Made by a program: the position numbers and the translations under genes. Under the pieces are notes generated by a model. The model did no database searches. It was not told where the DNA came from and was given only the letters and a program-made list of their open reading frames with translations. From an uncultured Oscillospiraceae bacterium (lineage in GTDB: Bacteria > Bacillota > Clostridia > Oscillospirales > Acutalibacteraceae), in assembly GCA_902492895.1 (NCBI GenBank), contig CABUNG010000004.1:1-64000 (forward strand): a stretch of 64,000 nt of DNA. Reading direction: 5' to 3'. This document shows positions 1 to 8,397 of the stretch, piece after piece (position 1 is the stretch's first letter; each line of letters starts with the position of its first letter).

Positions 1-459
1 ATCTACACTGGAAATTGTCTTGTAAGCGCCAGCGGTTAGCTCATAGGTGCCGGCCTCCGCCGCTTTGTAAACAATGGATGACATATCCCAGTAACCACCA
101 CCACTCCAAGGATTGGCTTCCAGAATAATACCATTGTCATGCGTCGCGACCCTCGGCTGGGACCATACACTTTCGCTTGTTTCAAAACAAAAGCCCTTGC
201 CCCATTTGTCTGCAAACATCTTCATTGTAAACCACTCGGTTTTATTGGCATCCGTAAATTCCGCCTGCCAAACGGCATCGGACGGCTGCACGAGAGAATC
301 TACACTCTCATCCGTGGGGGCCTGAAGCGTATTGAGAGAAGCGGCAAGTACCTCTTTTGCACTTACAGGCTTGTTTGATTCATTTTCGTCCGCGATAACC
401 ATTGCGGACATACCGATCGCCAAAGCAAGAATCGCCGGAAAAACAATTGCTCTTTTCAA
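1..459 (-). CDS. Secreted beta-sandwich-like protein, 3' part cut by window edge
   Basis: The frame is open from a TTG at 457-459 to the window edge, giving 153 codons without a stop. The start is chosen because GGAGGAG lies 7 bases upstream and because a clear signal peptide follows: Lys-Arg, then a hydrophobic stretch to about residue 22, and a likely cleavage after VIA at residue 23. The mature part is acidic and Ser/Thr-rich at first, then has Trp- and Gly-rich stretches, including NPWSGGGYWDMSS and EAGTYELTAGAY, that look like the strands of an extracellular carbohydrate-binding or lectin-like fold. I do not recognise a named family. It precedes a GH32 fructosidase on the same strand, so a role in binding or degrading an extracellular polysaccharide is inferred. 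The ATG codons further in have no ribosome binding site. Confidence 0.6.
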   Translation of the reverse strand, partial: MKRAIVFPAILALAIGMSAMVIADENESNKPVSAKEVLAASLNTLQAPTDESVDSLVQPSDAVWQAEFTDANKTEWFTMKMFADKWGKGFCFETSESVWSQPRVATHDNGIILEANPWSGGGYWDMSSIVYKAAEAGTYELTAGAYKTISSVD

Positions 460-526
460 AACCAGTCTCCTCCAATCTTTTTTGTAAAGCTCGGCTTTTT
501 CCGGGTATAGGGGTTGTGCAATGATT

Positions 527-2227
527 TTACTGATGGATAGACACTAGACGGTAGGCCTCCGCCGACACGATCTGCGCCGTTCCGCCCTCTACGAACACCT
601 CCACTTTCTGTGCCTCTTGATCCGGCAGAATCAACGCAGAAATCAGAGCCTCTCCCCGATTGGCATACACCTCCAATCCAGACCAATCCAGGATAATGCG
701 CAATTCCACAAAACCGTCGGCATCCGGTTGGACACCGGCGCTGTATTGACGACTGAAATCCTTGATCTTGGTCACAGTCTTACTGCGATCCAAATACAGC
801 TGCTGACTTCCGGCGTCATATCCGACGACGACCTCTTGGCCGCTTCCAGCCCGGAGACGGAAACCCAGTTTTTCCTGACCGGACGGCTTGAATTTTATCT
901 GGATATCCAGCGTTTTGCCTTCGATTCCGTCAAAAGGATTTTGGGAGCTTTCTTTCAATAATCCACTTCCACACGAAAACACGTGTTCTCCCCGCAGCGT
1001 ATCGATTTCCTTCACCGGTGTCCTCAGCAAGCGGTATTTTCCGTTTTCCTTTTCAAGCTTCAGCTCGACCGGAAGGGTCATAACACCATTTCCGGGCAGC
1101 AAGGTAGCAAAGTCGTTGGCATATTTCCAATTGCCCATCCAGTTGATTTCAATACGGCGCCCATCCGGAGCGTTATAAAAAGTCTGGGCCGCATATCGAT
1201 CGGGGCTGACCGCATACTTCACCTGTTCCTGAATCGGAGTAAAGCTTTTTCCGTCAAAGGTACCGACCACATACCCTTCTCCCGCCATATTCAGCACCCA
1301 AAGAGTTTCGTTTGTGCCTTCCACCTTGAGCGGAAAGAAATCCGGACACTCCGTCCAAATGCTGTTTCGGCTCTCTAGGGTCCAGTCCTTGAGGTTGGGA
1401 GAGGAATAAAACCGCACTTGCCCTCCGGCGATAACGGCGATCCATTTCCCGGATTCCTCATGCCAGAACACCTTAGGATCACGAAAAGCCTTGTCTCCAT
1501 CGGTATAGAGCACCGGTCTGGAGACCCTTGTCCATGTTCTCCCTTTATCCGCGCTGTGCGCGATTCCAATGGACTGATTCGTTTGCTGGTCCGCATATGT
1601 AAAGATGGCTACCAATCCGGAACCGCCGCCGAAAAATCCGGAGGTATCGTGTTCATCCACTACCGCGCTGCCCGACCAAATCTGGTATTTTTCTGTCGGA
1701 GAGATCGCCACCGGCAATTCTTCCCAATGAACTAAGTCTTTGCTGACGGCATGGCCCCAATAGCAGTATCCAAACATATTGGAGGTGGGATTATGCTGGT
1801 AGAACAAATGCCACTCGCCTTCATAATACACCAGGCCATTCGGATCGTTGAACCAGCCGGTCTTAGCACTGTAATGCACCTGCGGCCTGTAGGTTTCGGC
1901 ATAAAGGTCTCCGGTCGCTTTCAGTGGATCTGTTTTAAAATTGCCGGTAAGTCTGTTAGAAATCGCCTGAGTGAATATGTTGTCCGGCGGTTTGGTCGTG
2001 GTTGTGGATGAGGAGGGATTCCCTGTGGGGTTACTTGAATCGGGGGCCGTTGTTTCAGTCGAATCTTTTATGGTGGTCTCCAGACTCTCTGTCGTCATGA
2101 TTACACTGCTTTCTAAATTTTCCTCGTTGTTTTCGCCTGGCGAAGACGATAAATCCTGTGGAATAGTTTTGCACCCCGTCAGCGCAAACGCCAACAGCAA
2201 CACCCAGCCAATCCAACTTTTTCTCAT
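527..2227 (-). CDS. GH32 glycoside hydrolase, secreted lipoprotein (levanase/fructosidase)
   Basis: This encodes a 566-residue glycoside hydrolase family 32 enzyme that should release fructose from fructans or sucrose-type substrates outside the cell. It starts with a lipoprotein signal peptide (lipobox LTGC, lipidated Cys19), then a Ser/Thr-rich linker to about residue 85. The five-bladed propeller carries the family motifs: WFNDPNG at about 125-131 with the nucleophile Asp128, RDP at 249-251, and EC at 293-294 with the acid/base Glu. The C-terminal part is the usual GH32 beta-sandwich. The ATG at 2225-2227 is preferred over the upstream in-frame TTG because GAGAGGGG sits 6 bases before it and the lipoprotein signal then begins at once. 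Whether levan, inulin or sucrose is the substrate cannot be told from sequence. The short gap to the secreted protein downstream suggests co-transcription. Confidence 0.92.
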   Translation of the reverse strand: MRKSWIGWVLLLAFALTGCKTIPQDLSSSPGENNEENLESSVIMTTESLETTIKDSTETTAPDSSNPTGNPSSSTTTTKPPDNIFTQAISNRLTGNFKTDPLKATGDLYAETYRPQVHYSAKTGWFNDPNGLVYYEGEWHLFYQHNPTSNMFGYCYWGHAVSKDLVHWEELPVAISPTEKYQIWSGSAVVDEHDTSGFFGGGSGLVAIFTYADQQTNQSIGIAHSADKGRTWTRVSRPVLYTDGDKAFRDPKVFWHEESGKWIAVIAGGQVRFYSSPNLKDWTLESRNSIWTECPDFFPLKVEGTNETLWVLNMAGEGYVVGTFDGKSFTPIQEQVKYAVSPDRYAAQTFYNAPDGRRIEINWMGNWKYANDFATLLPGNGVMTLPVELKLEKENGKYRLLRTPVKEIDTLRGEHVFSCGSGLLKESSQNPFDGIEGKTLDIQIKFKPSGQEKLGFRLRAGSGQEVVVGYDAGSQQLYLDRSKTVTKIKDFSRQYSAGVQPDADGFVELRIILDWSGLEVYANRGEALISALILPDQEAQKVEVFVEGGTAQIVSAEAYRLVSIHQ

Positions 2228-2570
2228 TCGTACCCCTCTCTCAAACAATTTTTTTACATTAAAAGCCGTTTTTAACAGTTCTGCGCATGAATTTTAGCAC
2301 ATCTTATTCTTTATCCAGATGGGACATATTCGCTAAATTCTATTCGTATTTTGCGAATTCCCTCTAAAATTTTGCTATTTCCGTTTTCAAAAGGAAATTC
2401 ACCTTCAACAGAATATGCACAATTTATACAATAACAATCGCTCTTTTATCTCTTTTTCTGGTCTCAGTATAGCAAGCTTCTTCCGGAATGTCATCGTACT
2501 ATCAGGCCAGCTTTTTGTAAAATAAGACTTTTTCCAACGTGAATTCGCGCGCTTTTCCATATTTTAGGTA
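2228..2570. other. Intergenic region upstream of the GH32 gene
   Basis: This AT-rich gap contains no plausible gene. On the minus strand it should hold the promoter of the GH32 gene: TTGTTA and TATTCT separated by 16 bases near 2409-2437 is the best candidate I can see, but it is weak. An inverted repeat, ATTCGC at 2328-2333 and GCGAAT at 2353-2358, lies between that candidate and the gene and could be an operator, as sugar-utilisation genes are usually controlled by a LacI- or AraC-type regulator. No such regulator is encoded in the window. Confidence 0.3.
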
Positions 2571-2606
2571 AAAAATACCCCACGGATCTTCATCCGTGGG
2601 GTATTT
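2569..2606 (-). terminator. Rho-independent terminator of the DUF4091 gene
   Basis: A perfect 15-bp stem (2573-2587 with 2592-2606) closes a CTTC tetraloop and is followed on the minus strand by a run of T. It lies 13 bases after the DUF4091 stop codon. Confidence 0.9.
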
Positions 2607-2618
2607 CCATGAAGCTTA

Positions 2619-4271
2619 TTAGGATTCCAGCCTCTGCCGGATACGGGCGTTGATTTGTTCCCGCATATCCAGAAGCCGGTCCGCCTCGCGTGGATAGCGG
2701 CGGAAGGTCAGCGGTTCACCGCAGACCCGGTCTATCCAGGAAACCATCTCTTCCCGCGTCGTCATAGACTCCAGCAGTTCAAGAGCCCGCAGATCCTGCA
2801 GAGATTCCAGAAAAACCAGCTGCCGTATGGAGGGAACCGGCTGACCGCCGTCGCCCGGGTAAACCAAATACGCGTCCCCGGAGGGAAAGGCCTCCTCCGC
2901 ATCGGTTGTATAATACGGATCGATCGGGTGCTTGGAATATTGGCTGAACCAGAAATTGTAGCCCCAATGCAGGAACCCCTCGATGCGGTATTTATAGAGC
3001 TGCCAGCCAAGAATACGGGAGCGTGCGGAAGGCATGGCCATCATCCGGTTGCTCACTTCATCGACCTGACAGCAACAGTAATAGGTCCAGAGATGAGGGA
3101 CGTTATGCTCCAGGAAGGCATCGATGTGATTATTGGACGGAATGGGAATGGGAACGAGTCCTTTTTCGTAAAAGGCATATTCGGACAAGGCATCAAGGCG
3201 GCGGCAGCCCTCCAGCAGCGGCGCGACGATATCGCGGGCGCGGCGATAGCTGTCCTCCATCTCGAGAGTGGGCTCGTCGGAAATATGGAAATAACAGCGA
3301 TCCAGCCGCCCCTCCTTTTCAAGGAACTCCCGCAGAGCGGGCAGAAACTCCCGCAAAAAGGCGACATATTCCGGAGAATCGGCCGCCGTATCCCAGCCAA
3401 ATACCCGTTTCTCTTCCCCGTTTTCACAGACGACCACCTTGGGGGCACAGTGTGCTCCCCACTGCGTAAACAGGTGGGATATTTCAAAATAGCGGATGCC
3501 CTTTTCCAAAGCGAGGTCCATATATCGTTTCAGACGGGAGAAGCCGAACCGATATCCGTCAGCGGTGCGGACGATGTCCACCAGCTGTACTGTCGGACGT
3601 TCCAGTCCCACGCCCGTATCCAGGGGCGGGGTGAGGACGGGGGTCAAGAGCATATTGATCCCGTAGCGAACCGCGTTTTCCAGATAGTTGCCGATGATTG
3701 TCCAATGCTCCTCACTGAATACCGGCACTTTGTGCAGAACCGCGAGACAATCGCAGTTGAACCACTCGGTATGGATCAGGGTTTGCTCGGGCAGGCGCGC
3801 GTTCAGAATCTCCAGGCGGAATTCCGCTTCAGCCAACGGCACATCCGGATGTCCGGCCTCTGTCAGAATCAAGCGAATGGGATAAACGCCGGCAGGCCGG
3901 TCCACTCCGACCGTCACTTCCACCCACAGACTGCGCCACTGGCCGCCCACCAGACGCATCGGCCCGCTGCAGGGAAAAAGCGGATCGGGATACAGTCCGG
4001 GGGCGCGGCGCAGATGATGCTCGTCACTCCAGGGGTAAACCGGCAGCATGGAGGGCACCTGCCCTACCGTGTACAGCCGTATGCCGTCCGACAGAGGCGA
4101 TTCCACCCGGATCTCGGTATCCAGACGGGCCCCCTCGTCCGGACAGAAGGCCCATTGAAAGCTGAAAATCTCTCCCCGCAGGGCGCTTCCTTTCTGCCGG
4201 ACGGTTCCGGCAGGTTCCTCATCTGCAAAGACCTTTTCCAAAGAACTGAGCAATTTTGTGTGAAGGATCAT
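2619..4271 (-). CDS. GH123-like / DUF4091 domain protein, cytoplasmic
   Basis: The 550-residue protein has the architecture of glycoside hydrolase family 123 relatives: an N-terminal beta-sandwich of about 160 residues, a TIM-barrel-like middle and a C-terminal DUF4091 region with the signature GDAYLVYPGDGG...PSIR followed by the LESLQDLRALE helix. In GH123 beta-N-acetylgalactosaminidases an adjacent Asp-Glu pair does substrate-assisted catalysis, and SDEP at 331-334 fits that pair. The start at 4271 has GGAGG ten bases upstream. Longer in-frame starts would run across the promoter and into the divergent GH3 gene. There is no signal peptide, so it acts on imported or cytoplasmic sugars. With the divergent GH3 hexosaminidase this points to amino-sugar glycans, but the substrate is inferred. 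Confidence 0.75.
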   Translation of the reverse strand: MILHTKLLSSLEKVFADEEPAGTVRQKGSALRGEIFSFQWAFCPDEGARLDTEIRVESPLSDGIRLYTVGQVPSMLPVYPWSDEHHLRRAPGLYPDPLFPCSGPMRLVGGQWRSLWVEVTVGVDRPAGVYPIRLILTEAGHPDVPLAEAEFRLEILNARLPEQTLIHTEWFNCDCLAVLHKVPVFSEEHWTIIGNYLENAVRYGINMLLTPVLTPPLDTGVGLERPTVQLVDIVRTADGYRFGFSRLKRYMDLALEKGIRYFEISHLFTQWGAHCAPKVVVCENGEEKRVFGWDTAADSPEYVAFLREFLPALREFLEKEGRLDRCYFHISDEPTLEMEDSYRRARDIVAPLLEGCRRLDALSEYAFYEKGLVPIPIPSNNHIDAFLEHNVPHLWTYYCCCQVDEVSNRMMAMPSARSRILGWQLYKYRIEGFLHWGYNFWFSQYSKHPIDPYYTTDAEEAFPSGDAYLVYPGDGGQPVPSIRQLVFLESLQDLRALELLESMTTREEMVSWIDRVCGEPLTFRRYPREADRLLDMREQINARIRQRLES

Positions 4272-4319
4272 AACCGATGCGCCTCCATTCTTCCGCAAAT
4301 TCAGACATGGTTTGGAGCC

Positions 4320-4351
4320 AGTATAGCACACTTTCGCCGTGTTTAGGTCAA
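4320..4351 (-). promoter_or_regulatory. Candidate extended -10 promoter of the DUF4091 gene
   Basis: On the minus strand TGCTATACT forms an extended -10 element (4320-4328). A TTGACC lies 20 bases further upstream, which is too far for a normal -35, so the extended -10 is probably what matters. Confidence 0.45.
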
Positions 4352-4457
4352 AAATCGGCCGGATCTTTTGCCGTTTGGGACCAAAATCAGTCATTCGTCT
4401 GTGTTTTGTCAGGGGATTACCGGGCCGTATCCCGCAGCCGTCAGAAAAGCTTTCCTC

Positions 4458-4486
4458 TTGACGGCGAAGCGGAAACGTACGATAAT
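4458..4486 (+). promoter_or_regulatory. Sigma-A promoter of the GH3 gene
   Basis: TTGACG (4458-4463) and GATAAT (4481-4486) are separated by 17 bases and lie 32 bases before the GH3 start codon. This promoter is back to back with that of the DUF4091 gene, so both could answer to the same regulator. Confidence 0.7.
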
Positions 4487-4518
4487 AAAATAGAATCGAA
4501 ATTGAAAGGATCCTGTCT

Positions 4519-5853
4519 ATGTGGGTAACCTGCCGTATCCGAGAAATCGCCCTGTCGCTGTCCGTGTGTCTGCTGGCCGCTTCAGTCGGCTGCCAATCCA
4601 CGGAACCCGCCCCGTCCGACAGCACGGACATCTCGTCTTCTCCCTATTCCTCCATGTCCAGTATTCCCTCGACATCGAGCGAAGGCACCACTGAGACGAC
4701 CACCGTCTCGTCCGGTGATGCGACAACGACGACGAGCCAATCCACAACCTCAAGCCATACAACATCTTCAAACAAGCCCACATCGTCTAACACGCCTACT
4801 CAATCCACCGCCCCGTCCTCTACCACTCCGGAAAAGCCTCCGGTTAAGACGGCGGCCGCCATTCTTGCGCAGATGACGCTTGAGGAAAAGGTCGGGCAGG
4901 TTTTTATGCCCCGCTGCCCGGCAAAAAACGGTGCGAACAGCATCCGCCAATACGCGCCTGCCGGTTACGTTCTCTATGCCCGCGATTTTGACGGAAAAAC
5001 CGCTGCGCAGGTTCGTCAAACTCTCAGCTCCTATCAGCAGGCCTCCACCATTCCGCTGCTGCTTTCCACCGATGAAGAAGGCGGGCGCGTGGTTCGGGTC
5101 AGCCGTAACCCCGCCCTGCGGAATACGCCGTTTTTATCTCCGCAGGACGTTTATAAGGCAGGCGGTTTTGATGAGGTCATCCGGGACACACAGGAAAAAT
5201 CCAAGCTGCTGCTGAGTCTGGGCGTCAACGTCAACCTCGCCCCGGTATGCGATATTTCCACCAATGCGAGCGATTATATCTATCCCCGTTCCTTCGGGCA
5301 GTCGGCGAAGAATACGGCCGTTTACATTGCCAAAGTGGTCTCCACTATGGAGGCAGAGGGGATCTCCGGCACTCTCAAGCATTTCCCCGGCTACGGCAAC
5401 AACATCGATACCCATGGCGATATCGCCAACGACAACCGGCCGTACAGCCAATTTGCCGAACAGGATTTTCTGCCGTTTATCGCCGGAATCGAGCAGGGTG
5501 TCCCCAGCATTTTGGTATCGCACAATATCGTCGCCTGTATGGATCCCCTCGGTCCCGCTTCCTTGTCAAAGGAGGTTCACCGTATCCTGCGCGATACGCT
5601 CCACTTTGAAGGCGTTATCATGACCGACGATCTGTCGATGGGTGCCATCAAAAAGTATACCGGAGGCCGTTCTCCGGCCGTGGCGGCGATTCTCGCCGAT
5701 AATGACCTGCTGCTGACCTCCGACTGGGAGACGGATTATGCGGCGCTGCTGGACGCCGTAAAAACCGGAGAAGTGCCGGTCAGCCGAATCGATGACGCTG
5801 TGACGCGGATCCTGAACTGGAAACTCCGCAAAGGCATTATCCCCGCCGCATAA
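4519..5853 (+). CDS. GH3 beta-N-acetylhexosaminidase lipoprotein (NagZ-like)
   Basis: A 444-residue family 3 glycoside hydrolase of the NagZ/beta-hexosaminidase branch. A lipoprotein signal ends at Cys25 (SVGC), followed by a Ser/Thr linker of about 80 residues that would space the catalytic domain from the membrane across the cell wall. The barrel shows KHFPG at 287-291, the DTH loop at 297-299 that carries the Asp-His dyad acting as acid/base in NagZ-type enzymes, and TDDLSMGA with the nucleophile Asp370. It lacks the C-terminal domain of longer Gram-positive NagZ proteins. The ATG follows AAAGGA by 8 bases. Likely substrates are GlcNAc-MurNAc fragments of its own wall or external beta-linked amino-sugar glycans, and sequence alone does not decide. 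Confidence 0.88.
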   Translation: MWVTCRIREIALSLSVCLLAASVGCQSTEPAPSDSTDISSSPYSSMSSIPSTSSEGTTETTTVSSGDATTTTSQSTTSSHTTSSNKPTSSNTPTQSTAPSSTTPEKPPVKTAAAILAQMTLEEKVGQVFMPRCPAKNGANSIRQYAPAGYVLYARDFDGKTAAQVRQTLSSYQQASTIPLLLSTDEEGGRVVRVSRNPALRNTPFLSPQDVYKAGGFDEVIRDTQEKSKLLLSLGVNVNLAPVCDISTNASDYIYPRSFGQSAKNTAVYIAKVVSTMEAEGISGTLKHFPGYGNNIDTHGDIANDNRPYSQFAEQDFLPFIAGIEQGVPSILVSHNIVACMDPLGPASLSKEVHRILRDTLHFEGVIMTDDLSMGAIKKYTGGRSPAVAAILADNDLLLTSDWETDYAALLDAVKTGEVPVSRIDDAVTRILNWKLRKGIIPAA

Positions 5854-5886
5854 CTTGTCCTGCGCGGACATTTGCAGACCTCACAG

Positions 5887-5921
5887 AAAAAGGGTGATTT
5901 CGCTTTGAAATCACCCTTTTA
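5887..5921. terminator. Bidirectional terminator between GH3 and EAL genes
   Basis: A 14-bp perfect stem (5888-5901 with 5907-5920) is flanked by A on the left and ends in T on the right, so it can stop transcripts from the GH3 gene and from the convergent EAL gene. Confidence 0.88.
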
Positions 5922-5949
5922 ATATGAATTCCTTATCTCATCCTTTGAG

Positions 5950-8202
5950 TTAAGAGGGCTGCTGCGATGTTTCCCTGTGCCGCGCCACCCATTCTTCAAA
6001 CTCCGGAATCGGCAGAGGTTTCGAATAGATAAAACCCTGAATCAAATCGCAATGGACTTTCTTCAAAAGTGCGAGCTGTTCCGATGTCTCGATACCCTCT
6101 GCAACTGTTTGGGCGCCGATTTTCCGCGATAGTTCCACAATGGACGCAATGACGTCCTCCACCTTCGGATTGGTGATATCCTTGAAGAAGCGGCGGTCCA
6201 GCTTGACAGCGTCTATATCGAAATCCATGAGCAGGCTCAGAGAAGAATAACCGGATCCAAAATCATCCAGTGAACAATGAAATCCCAACCGGTGGAGTTC
6301 CTTGATATGCGCTTTCACATTTTCGATGCTGGGATCATCGAAGAAAAGGGATTCGGTAAGCTCAAATTCGAGAAATCCTTTTGGTATCTGGTATTGACGC
6401 GCCAACTCAGCAAACGGCTGCAGGCAGTCGTTCTGCTGAAAATGCTGCCGGGAGAGATTGACCGATATCGGGAACAGCTCATATCCGGCCTCCTCCCACC
6501 TCCGCATGGTTTTACAGACTTCTTCGAAAACATACAAATCCAGTTTGCAGATTTTACGATTCGCTTCAAACAGGGGAATAAATTCGGACGGCAGAATCAT
6601 GCCCTCTTTCGGATGCCGCCATCGCACCAGCGCTTCCGCGCCGCCAATCCGGTTATCCTTCGTCCAGATCTTCGGCTGCAGATAAACCTGAAAATCCCGA
6701 TTGGCCAGGGATTTTTCAAACAGGCTGTTAAGTATTTGCTCCTTCTCCAGACGCCTGGTGATGGCCTTGTCATAAAACTTGCACACGCCGTCTTCTGAGC
6801 CAAGCCGATCCCGGCAAGCTGTTTTTGCCCGATCCTGAATAATGGTGATCTCCAGAGACGGGTCGTCCACAATATACACACCGGGCTGCAGAATCAGCTG
6901 ATATGGCACCTCTCTGTGCTGGATGCTCAGCTGAATTTCCCGATGGACTTCCGCTATGATGTCATCAATGATCCGGCCGACCGCCTCGGGATCCGCCTCG
7001 GCCAGGCACAGGAAGAAATTGTCGGCATCCGCCCGGGCGGCAAATCCCCTCCCGCTTACCTGAACACACAGGACCCGCATTAGAAACCGCAGAACATCGT
7101 TGCCCTGTTCGCTGCCGAACTGTTCATTGATCAGTTTGAAGCTCTTGATGTTCAGCAGTGCGATGGAATAGGTATTGGCTGGAGCCTTGGGCAATACCGT
7201 TTCACACTTCACCTGGAAAGCTGCGTTATTCATCCCGCCCGTCACCCGGTCCACAAAGGCGGCTTTTTCCAGGCGTTTGGTATAGGAACGCTGCCCGATA
7301 TACAGCACGATCAGAATGCAGGCCATCACAATGACAACCCCGATGACAATCAGAAAAGTCTGATTCATGTAGGTGTCGATCTTGAGAGACATGACGTTGC
7401 TGGGGACCATCGTCAGCAGCACCCAATCGTAACTCTGCAGCGGATGATAAGACAGCACCAGATCCGATCCATCAATCGCTTCAAAACGGATTGTACCTGA
7501 AACGTACGCCGCCATGTCGTCTTTCATACGGTAAATGCTCTGCGCGACTTCCCCCTGCGGATCTTTGGCAAAAATACTGTCCAGCTGCATAAATGGATTT
7601 AAATCAGTGGGTGAAATGACCACCTCGCCTCCGAGGTCTACGATACAGGTCAGCCCTTCACCCGAAAAACTGTCCGTCTGGATCAGTGCCTGCATATTCT
7701 CCTTGTCGCGTATCCCGCCCAGCACACCGACCACTTCACCATCCAGGAAAAGCGGAATGGAATACAGCAGGCTCTGCATATCCAAAAAAGAAACCCCGTT
7801 ATATCCGTTGAACGACTCTTCCACCCCCGGTAAAGGCGCCACATACTGAACGGCGGAATCCGAGGAATATATCCGGCCGTGCATGTCCGCAACCAGCAAG
7901 GAGGAAAAACCGAACGTCTTGGATTTTTGGTCAAAAAAATCACTAAGCACGCCCGCATCATAGTGCTCGATTTGCAGAAAGCTGTCGCCAATAAACTCCA
8001 AGTCCTTGATGTTTCTGTTCAGCCGGTTATCGATATCCTTAGCCAGCTGAATGGTGACATCGGAGACATAATGTTTGGTGCGCTCATCGACTTCCCGCTG
8101 CAGCCGCATCGTATTCCATATCACTACGACTGAAACCATCATGGCCAATATCGTCAGGACAGCCAGTAAAATCCTCGATCTCAGGGCAAACTTCAAGTTC
8201 AA
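5950..8202 (-). CDS. Membrane c-di-GMP phosphodiesterase: Cache, degenerate GGDEF, EAL
   Basis: The 750-residue protein has a membrane segment at 11-29, an extracytoplasmic Cache-like sensor domain to about 280, a second membrane segment at 283-303, a GGDEF-type domain at about 310-470 and an EAL domain at about 490-735. The GGDEF signature is replaced by ADADNF (391-396), so cyclase activity is unlikely and the domain may bind GTP as a regulator. The EAL domain keeps EAL at 523-525, the ELTES Glu, DDFGSGYSS (646-654), KLD and the late Glu of AEGIE, so it should hydrolyse c-di-GMP to pGpG. The TTG start follows GGAGGAAGGG, and no in-frame ATG lies close. The protein probably couples an external ligand to c-di-GMP breakdown. 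Confidence 0.9.
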   Translation of the reverse strand: MNLKFALRSRILLAVLTILAMMVSVVVIWNTMRLQREVDERTKHYVSDVTIQLAKDIDNRLNRNIKDLEFIGDSFLQIEHYDAGVLSDFFDQKSKTFGFSSLLVADMHGRIYSSDSAVQYVAPLPGVEESFNGYNGVSFLDMQSLLYSIPLFLDGEVVGVLGGIRDKENMQALIQTDSFSGEGLTCIVDLGGEVVISPTDLNPFMQLDSIFAKDPQGEVAQSIYRMKDDMAAYVSGTIRFEAIDGSDLVLSYHPLQSYDWVLLTMVPSNVMSLKIDTYMNQTFLIVIGVVIVMACILIVLYIGQRSYTKRLEKAAFVDRVTGGMNNAAFQVKCETVLPKAPANTYSIALLNIKSFKLINEQFGSEQGNDVLRFLMRVLCVQVSGRGFAARADADNFFLCLAEADPEAVGRIIDDIIAEVHREIQLSIQHREVPYQLILQPGVYIVDDPSLEITIIQDRAKTACRDRLGSEDGVCKFYDKAITRRLEKEQILNSLFEKSLANRDFQVYLQPKIWTKDNRIGGAEALVRWRHPKEGMILPSEFIPLFEANRKICKLDLYVFEEVCKTMRRWEEAGYELFPISVNLSRQHFQQNDCLQPFAELARQYQIPKGFLEFELTESLFFDDPSIENVKAHIKELHRLGFHCSLDDFGSGYSSLSLLMDFDIDAVKLDRRFFKDITNPKVEDVIASIVELSRKIGAQTVAEGIETSEQLALLKKVHCDLIQGFIYSKPLPIPEFEEWVARHRETSQQPS

Positions 8203-8224
8203 GCGGTATCCCTTCCTCCACGCA

Positions 8225-8239
8225 CCGTATTCAATACGG
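8225..8239 (-). promoter_or_regulatory. Palindrome between promoter and start of the EAL gene
   Basis: CCGTATT-C-AATACGG is a perfect 15-base palindrome lying just before the ribosome binding site. A likely -10 (TACAAT on the minus strand, about 8244-8249) lies directly upstream with a poor -35 (TGGAAA) at 17 bases. The palindrome could be an operator or a small leader hairpin. Confidence 0.4.
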
Positions 8240-8332
8240 CTATTGTACTATATTCTGCGATAAATTTCCACACCAATTTCTTACGGAATCCATACATTCC
8301 AAATTCTCAGAGCCGTTTATGGATAAACGTAT

Positions 8333-8368
8333 AAAAGCCCGTCCAGCCAAACGGCCAGGCGGACTTTT
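8333..8368 (-). terminator. Terminator of the LCP gene
   Basis: A 16-position stem with one mismatch and three G-T pairs around a GTTT loop, ending in GGGCTTTT on the minus strand. It lies 30 bases after the LCP stop codon. Confidence 0.7.
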
Positions 8369-8397
8369 ATATTTCCTATAGATGAGATCACCTGTGA

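Noticed and set aside
2655..4346. Long plus-strand open frame of over 560 codons
   Set aside because: It runs antisense to the DUF4091 gene, has no ribosome binding site and no recognisable domain. High GC makes such mirror frames common.
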